A DNA stretch of 64,000 nucleotides from Lamellibrachia satsuma (taxonomy: Eukaryota; Annelida; Polychaeta; Sabellida; Siboglinidae), in NCBI GenBank assembly GCA_033239005.1, contig BSQZ01000034.1, positions 181,001-245,000 on the forward strand. Direction: 5' to 3'. This document shows, one piece after another, positions 1-63,551 of this stretch. The position numbers and the translations under genes are program-made. The notes below the pieces were generated by a model. It saw only the letters and a list, made by a program, of their open reading frames with translations, ran no database searches and was not told where the DNA came from. How positions within the stretch are numbered: the stretch's first letter is position 1; every line of letters begins with the position of its first letter.

Positions 1-784
1 TAATATATATATAGACATGAAATATATGTTTATTGCATCTGTTTATTGCATTTTAAAATAGCCCCGAAAAAGTATGTTTTCGGTCGCCTGGATTCTGACC
101 TTCCCCAGAAATTGAAAGGCGAGCCTCTTGCCCGGGAGTGTGAATAACACAGAGGTCGTTCTAGGCTGAAGTGTGTGCTTCGTTCCTTCCGTTTTATTGT
201 ACAATGTCCTAGTCACTTGAGCGAAAGCACTTAGTGAAGTATTACTATGTTAGCACCGTGATAACACAGTTTGATTCTCTCTAGCATTCTGTTACTGGTT
301 AGACTATAAATACACGTCAGTTGATCTGGTCAGATTTCTTGCACCATTGACTCAGTTACTTGATCTCTTCTGTTGGGTGGTTTCCGTAGAACATTACTAT
401 GACAAGACTTTTTTGACAAATAATAATCTTCGTACTTACTAATTTCACCATCTGTCAACTTGTTGCTTTCATATGTTGCCCATTAAATCAACGATTTGTC
501 CATTAATATATCGTCATGGCTGGGGCTGCTTATTGTTGATTAATATTTTTATTCCCCCCCCCAATAATATGCTAGGAAATGTTGACCACAACGTCTGTAG
601 CACAAATAATCATCTGGCAGTGATGTCTTTGACACACGAGCCTTTTGTTTGTCTCAGCGGAGACCCTATTGCTTTATGGGAAATCTATATGGTATTTCCA
701 TGGTAATGATCACGTTTCATGAATTTTCAGAGAACAACATCTGATAGGTTAGATTCTGTTTCACCATTGAACAACATCTATTTC

Positions 785-965
785 TCCAACGTCTGATATG
801 TGACAATTGCATAGGTCAATATATTACCTCTTCTGGATGGGAAGTACCATTTTCGCCTTGGTCCCGCTGTTGTTGTTTTTTTTTTTTGATGAAATGTCCA
901 GCTTTTTTGTAATTTTTTTCCTGGTAAAATAGGTGTATTTGTTGTACACAAAGCTCTTCTAGGCA
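785..965 (-). repeat. dispersed repeat, shared with 28015-28130
   Basis: Read on the minus strand, this stretch contains ggacatttcat, then agcgggacca, then ggtaatattgac. The same order recurs on the plus strand at about 28050-28125 in a CCDC186 intron. The family is unclassified. Confidence 0.6.
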
Positions 966-1080
966 TGTTATCCATCTGGTCTCTGGTGGTTTACCTTGTT
1001 CACTGCGAACAAGAATGCCAAATTAAACTGGCAACCAGTAAAAACACCATGTAAGAGTCCACTAAAAATGATGGCAGATT

Positions 1081-2703
1081 AATGGAGGAGATTGTTTCCC
1101 ACTGATCCATGAGTATATGTTGACACCTATGGAAGACATTGATGGAGGAGATTGTATCCCACTGATCCATGAGTAGATGTTGACACCTATGGAGGACATT
1201 GATGGAGGAGATTGTATCCCACTGATCCGTGAGTAGATGTTGACACCTATGGAGGACATTGATGGAGGAGATTGTATCCCACTGATCCATGAGTAGATGT
1301 TGACACCTATGGAGGACATTGATGGAGGAGATTGTATCCCACTGATCCGTGAGTAGATGTTGACACCTGTGGAGGACATTAATGGAGGAGATTGTTTCCC
1401 ACTGATCCGTGAGTAGATGTTGACACCTATGGAAGACATTGATGGAGGAGATTGTATCCCTATGGAAGACATTGATGGAGGAGATTGTATCCCTATGGAA
1501 GACATTGATGGAGGAGATTGTATCCCTATGGAAGACATTGATGGAGGAGATTGTATCCCTATGGAAGACATTGATGGAGGAGATTGTATCCCACTGATCC
1601 ATGAGTAGATGTTGACACCTATGGAAGACATTGATGGAGGAGATTGTATCCCACTGATCCATGAGTAGATGTTGACACCTATGGAGGACATTGATGGAGC
1701 AGATTGTTTCCCACTGATCCGTGAGTAGATGTTGACACCTATGGAGGACATTGATGGAGCAGATTGTTTCCCACTGATCCATGAGTAGATGTTGACACCT
1801 ATGGAGGACATTGATGGAGGAGATTGATTCCCACTGATCCGTGAGTAGATGTTGACACCTATGGAAGACATTGATGGAGCAGATTGTATCCCACTGATCC
1901 ATGAGTCGATGTTGACACCTATGGAAGACATTGATAGAGGAGATTGTTTCCCACTGATCCGTGAGTAGATGTTGACACCTATGGAGGACATTGATGGAGC
2001 AGATTGTTTCCCACTGATCCGTGAGTAGATGTTGACACCTATGGAGGACATTGATGGAGCAGATTGTTTCCCACTGCTCCGTGAGTAGATGTTGACACCT
2101 ATGGAGGACATTGATGGAGCAGATTGTTTCCCACTGATCCATGAGTAGATGTTGACACCTATGGAGGACATTGATGGAGGAGATTGATTCCCACTGATCC
2201 GTGAGTAGATGTTGACACCTATGGAAGACATTGATGGAGCAGATTGTATCCCACTGATCCATGAGTAGATGTTGACACCTATGGAAGACATTGATGGAGG
2301 AGATTGTTTCCCACTGATCCATGAGTAGATGTTGACACCTATGGAAGACATTGATGGAGCAGATTGTTTCCCACTGATCCATGAATAGATGTTGACACCT
2401 ATGGAAGACATTGATGGAGGAGATTGTTTCCCACTGATCCGTGAGTAGATGTTGACACCTATGGAGGACATTGATGGAGCAGATTGTTTCCCACTGATCC
2501 ATGAGTAGATGTTGACACCTATGGAGGACATTGATGGAGGAGATTGATTCCCACTGATCCGTGAGTAGATGTTGACACCTATGGAGGACATTGATGGAGC
2601 AGATTGTATCCCACTGATCCGTGAGTAGATGTTGACACATATGGAAGACATTGATGGAGGAGATTGTATCCCACTGATCCATGAGTAGATGTTGACACCT
2701 ATG
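1081..2703. repeat. 60-bp minisatellite, ~25 units plus four 33-bp short units
   Basis: Unit: gatggaggagattgtatccc followed by actgatccatgagtagatg and ttgacacctatggaggacatt. Four consecutive 33-bp units (1441-1572) lack 27 bp of the standard unit. A variant reading agattgattc recurs at about 1821, 2181 and 2541, exactly 360 bp apart, so part of the array is a six-unit higher-order repeat. It lies in a GRK intron. The long open frames on both strands result from the unit being a multiple of 3. Confidence 0.97.
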
Positions 2704-2944
2704 CAATAGACAATATTCATGATGCGTGCGCATTAACACTATGTTTTTTTATGACCCGCAACCATGCTTTCATTCATAGTGTCGTCCGTGTTATAATTAT
2801 TGTCTATTGTATGACAACCTCTTTTGGAAATTAACATTTTTATTTTTAGCCAATGGGTGTCGTACGTGTTGTGAATATCATCTATTACTGCTCTATTTCA
2901 GCGCTGCAAATATTTTTTGTAGAACAACATTTGACAGGTGATAA

Positions 2945-16696
<13,752 letters not shown>

Positions 16697-17738
16697 GAAT
16701 CCGTCTCAGGCGATGCATAACAGTCACCTGTTGCTGTTGTCACCGTTACTACGGTTACCAGTGTCACGCCTGACTACCATGCGATGTCGATAGACCACAC
16801 CAGGTGTCGGGTGGATTAGTGGTGCACCCTGGTGGTGTACAAAGTGAAAGTGCAATAACAGGCGATACTCTCGCTATCGCTTACACTCTTTTGGACTGGG
16901 ACCAGGCAAGATGGTGTCTTGCTGAAGTTTTGTTTTGCTCATTGTAAGTTGGCACTTCAGGTTGGATGTTCTGGAGTCGGTTTCAACAAGGTGTTGAATG
17001 AGGTGGCACTTCAGTAACCACGCATTTGTGAAGGTTTAGATGTTCTGACACAAGGGTGCTAACTAATTATTAACATCAAGTTGCTGAAGTTGTAAGCACT
17101 TTTGAGTAATTTCTTTTTTAACGGTAGTAAGAGCCGAAAGGCAGAAATTACTGATGTTATTTAACAATTGCAAATTCCGAGAGAAGAATATTTTGTGACA
17201 TGCATTTTCTCAGTACATCATTATTTTTGAGTAACATTGGATGCGTGTGGTTGAACCAACGGCAGTCGTTCTTAGGAAATAATACCGGATGTGTCATAAA
17301 ATGCATCGTCTTTAACTCGCACATTGCCCTAAAGTGGCAGTATGTATTTTTGCGAATATTTGTTGTAACACTGCACAATGATATTGGTCAGATTTAACGA
17401 ATGGTTGCGCACAACAAAACTGATGTGTTGCAATTGTCATTGTTCAACTGAATGACTGTCTTACGGGACGTTACGACGCTGAAATTATTAGTATTTATGA
17501 CATCTTGGTCAATTCCAAATAATATCCATATACACGATATGTTGATGAGAGAAACAATATATTTTAAGACAGGGATCGCTTTATGGGGGTTATTGGTAGA
17601 CCGATATAACGTGTACGAACAGGAAATTTATTGGTCTACCAAACTCATCTTTGAAACAGTTTCTGATGGTAAATGTTTTATAGCGTTAAAGATTAAACAT
17701 GAAATAGAACGTTGTTAATTTAGATGTACCACATTCAG

Positions 17739-18125
17739 CCTAATAAGCGTACAGTCTGCTTGAAAAAAATTGGGTCATGAAAAACGTCAAGGAATTTGTT
17801 CTCATAAGTGTATCCAACATTTTTTCTGTAGACAATAATGTTGCTTTTTAACACTAGTGTCGTTTGGTGACTAGTGTAGAACAACAGTGGTGCAAACTGT
17901 TTTACACCAGATGGTGACACTTGATTCGTTCCGCAATATTGTAAATGTCTAACACTAGTGCTGTCATCTGGTGACTAGTGTGGAACAACTGAAAAGTGGT
18001 GCCAATTGCTTAACACCAGATAGCAACACTTTTCTGTTGTTTCACCCTAGTCAAATTACAATAATTATGGATCCTGCTGATTAAAAAAGGGGTATATGCT
18101 AATTAGGGCATGTACGCTTAATAGG
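17739..18125. mobile_element. MITE-like element with terminal inverted repeats
   Basis: Begins cctaataagcgtac and ends gtacgcttaatagg, imperfect inverted termini of 14 bp, over 387 bp. The interior contains several inverted segments built on caccagatg/catctggtg and actagtgt. Related sequence recurs at 44086-44206 (left end) and 45128-45356 (right half). No transposase frame is present. No clear target-site duplication was found. Confidence 0.65.
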
Positions 18126-20998
18126 TCAAATACAGTACTTTGATGTCGAAAAATTCAGAGAATCGGGGCATTTTATTATATGAATCCTCCAACCAGCCCC
18201 GTAACAGTCGATGAATGGTGTCGTTTCCTTTTATTGACGCATCACTCTGGCACTATGTTGAGGGTTGACAAATGGGTTCTATTAAGATAAGTTGATGGGA
18301 TTTTGTCACACCATCCAGCACAAATGTGTCATGTGAATTGCATGCATCATTGTGAAAACGAAACCACTGGAAGTCTCGCTCTGCAGCCCAGTGTGTCGAT
18401 GTTTGGGGAGCATCAAATGGTGGAAGATCATTTCGTAACCCTGGTGTGTTGTCATATTTATACTCTGTCGAATGTCAGCTACATCTATGGTTGAGTCCAA
18501 GTACATCGTTTGCATGACTATTTTTGAAGTGCTGTACCGTAATTTAGTTCACTGTAATTTGTACTAACATTTTTCCATTGATGTTGTATTTACCAGTGGC
18601 GTGGCTGAGGTACCCAAATATTCCTTGCTCAAAAACTAGCAGTCCAGTTGTCATTGGGACATATTGACCGAGTTGTTTCAACCCCTGGTTAAAAGAATGT
18701 GCAACGATTTTTATTGGTTAACTGATTCGGGGCTAGTTAAGGATTTCGTATAACTAAAATGTCCCGATTCATTTAATTGTTTGTTATCGCTAAATTGGCA
18801 GTGTTGTACGTCATGTTTTAATCTTTTAGTGCTCTAGTTTATTTATCATCTTAAAACAGGAATATGGTGACCGATATATCCTGTGATAAACATTTCACCA
18901 TCAGATTTGCAGTGAAGTGGTCTCTATGGATGTCATAAAACTAACATATTTGATTTCATCACCAAATCCTGTATTTAAAAAATATTGACATTACTACAGC
19001 AGCACGTTTAATATTTTTTTACCACCTGAGATGCTATGAATATAAATAAATTCAGTGTCGCAACATCCCCGTAAAAACATTCTTTCAGTTAATCGGTGAA
19101 AATCACCGTACGTTGCTTTTGACGATTGATGAAGTGAACAAGTTTGTAAATATTCCTCAAGCTACGCTCCGGAGTTAATTCGGGCAGACTGTGATGCGAA
19201 TCACCTCCAAATATTTTACGTTACACCCAATTTGAAATTTTCCTGCCGTTGGTCTGAAATATACCCACGGTTTTTACGGTAGCAGGGAGATGAATTCGGT
19301 GTTTTCCGACATCGTTGAATTCCCATAGACCTCTTCTTATGTGCATGAAAAGAGCAGCATGTATCTTCATGTGGCGTGGTACTCCGCGTTCTGACTTGAG
19401 GGCAGACGTACACGCTGACGATAGACGGTCTATTTTTTGAGCACAAATGATGCAAACGTTTTTGTAAATGTGAATATTTGTATCAATTATTTATTGTGGC
19501 CAGTAGCGTAGTCATAGTGGCCGAGCCGACGGTGGCGTAGGTGGTTCCTTGGGCAGCATTTCTCGCCTTCGTTGTCATGTTGTCGTTAGCATTCCATGGT
19601 GGCAAGCGTTCTGTCTCTCTGTTTCCGTCATTGGCGATGTTCTGACCTGTGCAGGCTATGCTCGTACTGTCTTTGTCGGACCGCAGAAAGCTTTGTGCTT
19701 AACTAACTGTGCATTCTGTTGCAGAAATGACAAGAAATGTCCGGAATGAAATCTCCCTCTTCTGTTTGTTTGTTTCCGATCATCTTATTCTAGAAACAGA
19801 TCATTTGTACAAATGTGTTATTTGGTTTGGATGACATCATCGGACAAGCTGTTAATTTATTTCTGACCAGATCCAGTTAAAATTCCATGAAAAAAGTGTC
19901 CCCAAAAGGTATTTTTTTAAAGTTTTCTATACTGCGGCAATGTCTTTGCCATTTTTACTGAATCCGGCGACCAATTCTGCAGGTCTGCAGTCTGGTTTTG
20001 TAACATTCATCTGTACTGTAGCAGTGTGTAATTGGCATTTAAACCTCTTGAGTTTGGCTACAAGTTCCTTGCCACAATGTGTCGCTTATGTAACCGGTTA
20101 ACTAATATTAGTAATTATTTAATTAGCCCTTTAATGGAACCCAGTGGACTAGGTCTTGTCCCAGTATGTAGCTCCTTACCCAGATATCGTTGATATCGTG
20201 AGCCTATGATATCGGCGTTAATTGTTTGCAGATTATGACGGTAATTATGAGATTGTGGTTCTGTTGTGTAATTGCAAACCGTTGCGCGAGTCCATTTCCA
20301 GGTTATTTTTTTTTGCATGAAATCCCCCAGAAAAATTCCAACTAGGAAGGAACGTGACATTTTTATCAGTATAGAGTAAATGTAGTAAGAATTTGTTGGT
20401 ATGTTTAATAACATTTATTGTGTGCATTGGTCTCTGGTGATGTCTTGATACATACGCTGTATGTAAAGTAGCATTGTGAAGATATTCATATTGCCTGGAT
20501 AATAACCTAAACAGTGTAACATATACATTTCGGGCTCCGGCGATTTAAAAAATCTCATTTGAAAGTTTACATTTATGCAACAGGACCAAAATTCCATTAT
20601 TAGTAGTCATACTACTGATATGATAAAGTGGATATATGGTAATTGCATCTTTTCAAATACAGTAATGACATTTTGCCAAATATGGCAATGGCATCTGTCC
20701 GTGTTACCGAGATATGACCTAGCCCGGGGTTGGTGAGTGTGTTTTCTGAATATTCTACTAGGCATCTGAAGGTTTTCATTATGATGTTCTGTCGTGTTTT
20801 GTGTTTTTTACCATGGCTAATTTGTGCTCTTCGGGTAATGAAATGTTTATTTTATTCTGTGGGATATTATATAAGATGTTTAGCCGCGTCTGGTGCTTGG
20901 TGCACGACACGGCTCGCGTTTTACCAAGTGTATCATTGTTATTATGTGACAATGTTCTGATGTTTCGTGCTTGTTCTTCTAAGTTCTGCCAATGTATC

Positions 20999-21112
20999 AA
21001 ACGTGTCTGACTGTTCTCGGGTTGTGAGATGCATTCTGTCTGTGGAAATCATGCATGTGTGTGTACGCATGCGTGTGTGGTGTGTGTGCATGCATACGTG
21101 CACACATGTGTG
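20999..21112. repeat. TG/CA-rich alternating tract
   Basis: Imperfect purine-pyrimidine alternation (gcatgtgtgtgtacgcatgc and similar). Open frames here on both strands are low-complexity artefacts. Confidence 0.7.
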
Positions 21113-22555
21113 GGTATTGTGTTCTATTCTGCATCCAGACATGCTGATTTTTGCGTTGAAATCCGTATTTTTCACTTGAAATTCTGTATAAAGCCGTATA
21201 AATCAATACAGGTTTATGTAATCGTTTGATGATCATAAAAATAACGAGATGTTTCACATTGTCTTGGTGTGTGTGTGTTCGGTTGTGCTGAGTGTAGCGC
21301 TACATACTTAGAGTACTGTGGAATTTCCACAAGCGTGGCTGGTTTAGGAAATTTTACTTAAAAATAATTTTTAGCGTAATGTCCAATACCATTGATAACT
21401 TTCTTTCTAAATCTCGATGTCATGTTTTCACACTGACAGAACACTAAAATGGTAATTGATGTCTGAGGAAGTTTGTTGTTTGGCTAAAATGTGAAGGAGG
21501 GCGACAGTTCATTTATTGTGTTACTGGTGCTCGGATGTCTCCTCTGTTGCCGAGTAACAAGTGCGCAGTGTACTGTTATTCTAACGGTCTGTTTACACGA
21601 ATGATTTACACAACTCGTCGGACTACACGGTGTTGCACGATAGGGTGCAATAAATTTTATATGTGCATTTAGACGCGCTTAAAAATCGTGGCTAACTGTG
21701 GCCGTTCTCAATTCTTCTCAACAGAATCGTACAAAAAATTGGCCGACAAATTGGGGCAAAATTGTTCGTGTAAACAGGCCTTGGGGAGGGAGGGAGGGAG
21801 GGAGTTAGGTGTATGTTGTAATGTGTTCAAAAATGTCCCGGCCGTTGGAGATAGGACGGGAGAAAGCTGCTGGAAAGATGGTCACTCGTGCCATCTTCAT
21901 GTAGAGTTGTTGTGCGAGTTCTGTGGACCTGATGTAGAATATTGAGTTGTCTAATTTAAGATGCCAGACACACGTGTTGTGAACGGTAGAGAGTGTGCGT
22001 TGCGCGAGCATGTACGGACTGATTAATATATTATCTTTTACTAGTCAAGCATGTATAATAAAGGTTATAGACTGTGAATAAAGTGTACATGAACTGATAT
22101 CGTGTGTGTGCATCCATGTTTTAACCAAGGGATGATTCCTAAACATCAGTTTAACCAAGGGATGATCCCTAAACATCAGTATACGTTATATGAAACTGAT
22201 GTAATTTAGCCTCCCTCATTACATGAGACTTTGCATTACAGTACATTGACCTGTGTGGTGGCACTTCAGCTATCATAAAGCAAAACTGCCTACATGCGTT
22301 GATATACGATGCTAAACGGAACAGCTGCTATCCCAAGAAAGCAATTTTGTCTACGGTTGTGCATTGTTTTATTGAGATCACCCCCACTGAGATCATCCCC
22401 AGGTGTCTAATGATCGAAGACATTTCAACCACATTTCATCTCACCAAATTGTAAAAAAAATCGTATGAGATACTCTGAAAGTTTGCATTACGGTTTGGTT
22501 AATAACCACAAAAGATAATTTCGTTTTTGATCCAAATGTTTTTTTAGAATATGAT

Positions 22556-24096
22556 TATATAGGCAGAGCGTAGTCTCGAAGAGACAATGCTGATGTGCCC
22601 CGTTGTCAATTTGTAAAATTTTGGCAGCGTCCACTGTGGCTGTGAAGGCCAATTCTTGAGTGGCAGTCCTTGCCGCAGCCAAAGCAGACGAAACAGGATG
22701 ACATTGGTGGTAGTGCTGCGTTTTGTTTTCGCCGCATCCTCTTCTCTGCCGCATGCTGGTGTCTCCTTTCATCTGCCCTTTCAATGCCTCTGCGTGTTGC
22801 CTGACGCCAAGCAGTGCGGTCTTCAGCCACTGCTTCCCAGTCTTTGGGGCTGATGTCACAGGCCTTCATGTCACGATTGCAGGCATCTTTGAATATGAGC
22901 GCTGGGCGTCCCACTGGCCTCGCGCCACTGGTGAGTTGTCCATAGAGGATGTCTTTCGGCAAACGGCCGTCTCCCATGCGACGTACGTGGCCCAACCAGT
23001 GCAGGCGTCTCTGGCTCAGCAGTGAATGCATGCTGCGGATCCTGGCACGGTCTAATATGTCGCTGTAGGGGATACGATCATGCCATGTGATGCCGAGGAT
23101 ACGCTTGAGGCACCGCATGTGGAAGGTGTTGAGGCGGCTCTCCTGGCACATGTATGTTGTCCACGATTCGCTGCCATAGAGGAGGGTGCCCAACACACAG
23201 GCCTGGTAGATTCTCATCTTGGTGTTCTCGGTGAGCATCTTATTTTCCCATACTCTTGGTCAGCTTGGCCATAGTGCATGCGGCTTTTCCGATGCGCCTG
23301 TTTATCTCCGTGTCCAGCGAAAGGTTGTTAGAGATGTTTGACCCGAGGTAGGTGAAGTCTTCTACTACCTCCAGGGTGTAATCATTGATCTTGATGGAGA
23401 GGACTTGGTTGGCATCCCGTGCAATGACGTTTATCTTCTTCAGGCTGATTGCGAGTCCAAACTCTCTGCAGGCATGTGCAAAGCGATCGACCAGCCTCTG
23501 GAGGGCCTCTCCTGAGTGGGCAGTGAGTGCTGCATCATCCGGAAACAGCATCTCCCTGACGTATACCTCTGTCACCTTTGTTTTGGCACGCAGACGTGCT
23601 AGGTTGAACAGCTTCCCATCAGATATGGTGTGCAGGTAGATACCGTGTGAGGAAGAGTCGAAGGCATATGACAGAAGGAGGGAGAAGAAGATCCCAAACA
23701 ATGTTGGAGCAAGGACACAGCCTTGCTTGACACCGCTGCAGACATGGAAGGGCTCCGATGTCGAACCATCGTACACAACTGTACCCTTCATGTTCTCATG
23801 GAAGGAGACCACCATGCTGCATAGCTTGGGAGGGCAGCCGATCTTCTCAAGTAGGCGGAAGAGTCCCTTCCTGCTGACAAGATCGAAGGCCTTGGTTAAG
23901 TCAATGAACGCCACGTAGAGGAGCATTCCCTGTTCCCTGCACTTTTCCTGGAGCTGGTGTACTGAGAAGATCATATCTATGGTGGATCTTCCTGCTCTGA
24001 ACCCGCACTGGGATTCTGGGTAGACACGTGAGGCAAGTTTCTGAAGTCTGATTAGGAACGAAGGCCTTCCCCACAATGCTCAATAATGATACACAT
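22556..24096 (-). mobile_element. 5'-truncated non-LTR retrotransposon with 17-bp TSD
   Basis: Flanked by direct repeats of tttttttagaatatgat at 22539-22555 and 24097-24113, the signature of target-primed insertion. The minus strand encodes reverse transcriptase followed by a C-terminal region with a Cys/His motif (CFVCFGCGKDC ... HSHSGRC). The 5' part of the element (ORF1, endonuclease, start of RT) is absent. Element and TSD lie between the two convergent genes. Confidence 0.92.
22606..24076 (-). pseudogene. reverse transcriptase of the truncated non-LTR element
   Basis: Recognisable RT blocks in order: GFRAGRSTIDMIFSVHQLQE, FIDLTKAFDLVSR, GVKQGCVLAPTLF, the catalytic box as FPDDAAL, and YLGSNIS. 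A frameshift near 23245, apparently a single-base loss, then leads to the C-terminal thumb-like region LLYGSESWTTY, MRCLKRILGITW, WLGHVRRM and a Cys-His finger. The catalytic FADD box has Ala changed to Pro, which together with truncation and frameshift makes it inactive. Clade is uncertain; RTE- or I-like are possible. Confidence 0.88.
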
Positions 24097-24113
24097 TTTT
24101 TTTAGAATATGAT

Positions 24114-24480
24114 AAAGTAATGCTAATCTGTGATCTGTTTTCAAGTATTGGAGTCGGCACGTTTGCCATCCTTGTATATTACCGAAGTGAGGAATAAATT
24201 TAATGGTACGTTTTTTCACTTCTACACGAAAGGTAAAGTAACTGCGCGTCTTATATGGCAACAGTATCTGCCAAGAAAGACGTTCATGGCGTTTGCTCCA
24301 AATTTTACCACTAAATCGACGTACCGGTAGTCTACTGGTCAGTATCTGTTAAAAATAATTTTAGCATAAATTAGCATTAGCATAAATATTCTAAAATCAT
24401 CTTGAACATTCTAAAATCAATCAATATTATAAAATCGTTTTCATAAATAACTACAAACACGTTCCATTCCACTATAGGTG
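24114..24480. other. intergenic, nothing recognised
   Basis: AT-rich sequence between the retroelement's right TSD and the CCDC186 poly(A) region. No gene or clear repeat is seen. Confidence 0.5.
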
Positions 24481-24820
24481 TTTAATATCCAGTCTGTTCT
24501 TTATTTACAAATCAACAATGTCCGTTTCCTACATCGATCCACGACTGTACAGGTTATTCCGTCGCCTTGGCACCTCTGCAGGTGACCATTAGACTAGATA
24601 TGCAATATTTACGATCACAGAACATTTGTCAATATTTCAACAACTCGCAAATGTCCTCTCTCTAATGTCGACCGAACAATGTCCTACTTGAACCTTGTCT
24701 TACAACATTAACAATGTTGCGCTTCCTGTTGCAATTAATTTACAGAACAATTATAAAAACTTCCGATCATGGAAACATAAAATCTGAATAAAATTGTTTA
24801 ATCTGAATACAATGATAAAA
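24480..24820 (-). terminator. CCDC186 3' UTR and poly(A) signal
   Basis: The minus strand carries AATAAA at 24505-24500, about 315 bp after the stop codon, so a short 3' UTR is plausible. This is inferred from the signal alone. Confidence 0.55.
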
Positions 24821-62603
<37,783 letters not shown>

Positions 62604-62606
<3 letters not shown>

Positions 62607-62625
62607 CACAAAACTAGGAACAATA
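62604..62625 (-). promoter_or_regulatory. splice acceptor just upstream of CCDC186 ATG
   Basis: Minus strand reads cttttattgttcctag followed by ttttgtgATGG. The pyrimidine-rich run plus AG ends seven bases before the ATG, implying at least one upstream non-coding exon and a promoter beyond this point or outside the window. Confidence 0.6.
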
Positions 62626-63300
62626 AAAGTCGATCAATCAATCAAAACTTACCTATCTACAATGTTTATATACTAAATATTTGCATAGCTGCAGTGATAT
62701 TGTCATTAAAGATTGTTGTTAGAAATTTTAAAATGATATAAGAAAGTTACGAATGCAAATATACTATAAAATTAAGTTAATTAACTGATAGCATGGTCTT
62801 TGCTAATATTGAACAATCAATCAAGATAGGTATAACCACAGATTGAGAATGTTATTAAAGTTCTAGTAACACGATAACAATTTGTTTTAAATATGTACAA
62901 CGACAATACACTTTGGTAAACACACAGCATTTCATAAGAATTCTCCCCAATGCATAAAATATTATATTTCTATACTAACTAAAAAAATGCCTTTGTAGAA
63001 AAGGTGTTGGTTTTGAACTAGGAAATCCAAGACTCCAGGTATAAATGACATTGGCTTAAAAAGCAAAATTGTTCAACAACTTTTGGTGAAACAAACACAT
63101 TGCAACCACAATCAACAAAAAAGCATTGTTCAATTAATAGAATTTCTCATTAACTAATTTTTTATAACAAGTGTATGGTAATAAATAATGCAGATTATAT
63201 ATTAATGCATTCTTAAATATTACGTATAGTATGAGTACACAATTGTAGATTTTTGTACAGCATACCATGGCAACCTTTTTCACAATGTGTGGTCTCTGGT
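62626..63300. other. upstream of CCDC186 first coding exon, nothing recognised
   Basis: AT-rich sequence, presumably intron 5' of the coding exon on the minus strand. No CpG-rich or TATA-like promoter stands out. Confidence 0.4.
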
Positions 63301-63551
63301 TACTATCACGAAAGAATTTTCATCAACGCATAAATATATATATATATATATATACTTATGTATGTAAATATATATATATATATTTATGTAAATATATATA
63401 TATATATATATGTATGTAAATGTATATATACATGTATGTAAATATATATATATATATATATATGTACATACATAAATACATACATATATATGTAACATTT
63501 ATTCGTGCAATTATTTACTCATGCGTTGATAAAAATTCTTTCGTGATAGTA
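63301..63551. mobile_element. inverted-repeat element around a TA-rich core
   Basis: Left end tactatcacgaaagaatttt catcaacgcat and right end atgcgttgataaaaattctt tcgtgatagta are reverse complements over about 30 bp with one mismatch. The core is imperfect TA/TATGTAAA repeats. The outermost TA may be the target dinucleotide (Tc1/mariner-like), but this is inference. Confidence 0.75.

Larger units (their letters stand above)
16697..22105 (+). other. candidate GRK 3' UTR / intergenic
   Basis: I see no convincing coding region here; short open frames look random. Overlapping signals at 22057 and 22077 (AATAAA, the second at 22077-22082) are followed within about 25 bp by a GT-rich stretch (cgtgtgtgtg), a good cleavage-site context. 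This would make a UTR of about 5.4 kb. A shorter transcript is possible and cannot be excluded. The stretch contains one MITE-like element (17739-18125) and a TG-rich patch near 21 kb. Confidence 0.35.

Noticed and set aside
1000..2739. 579- and 552-codon open frames on the minus strand
   Set aside because: They are products of a 60-bp tandem repeat whose unit length is a multiple of 3. No start context, splice signals or domains support a gene.
20115..20414. 99-codon minus-strand open frame
   Set aside because: No domain, no repeat similarity and no splice context; its length is within chance for this composition.
63280..63498. Tyr/Ile-rich 72-codon frame
   Set aside because: It is the TA-rich core of an inverted-repeat element.
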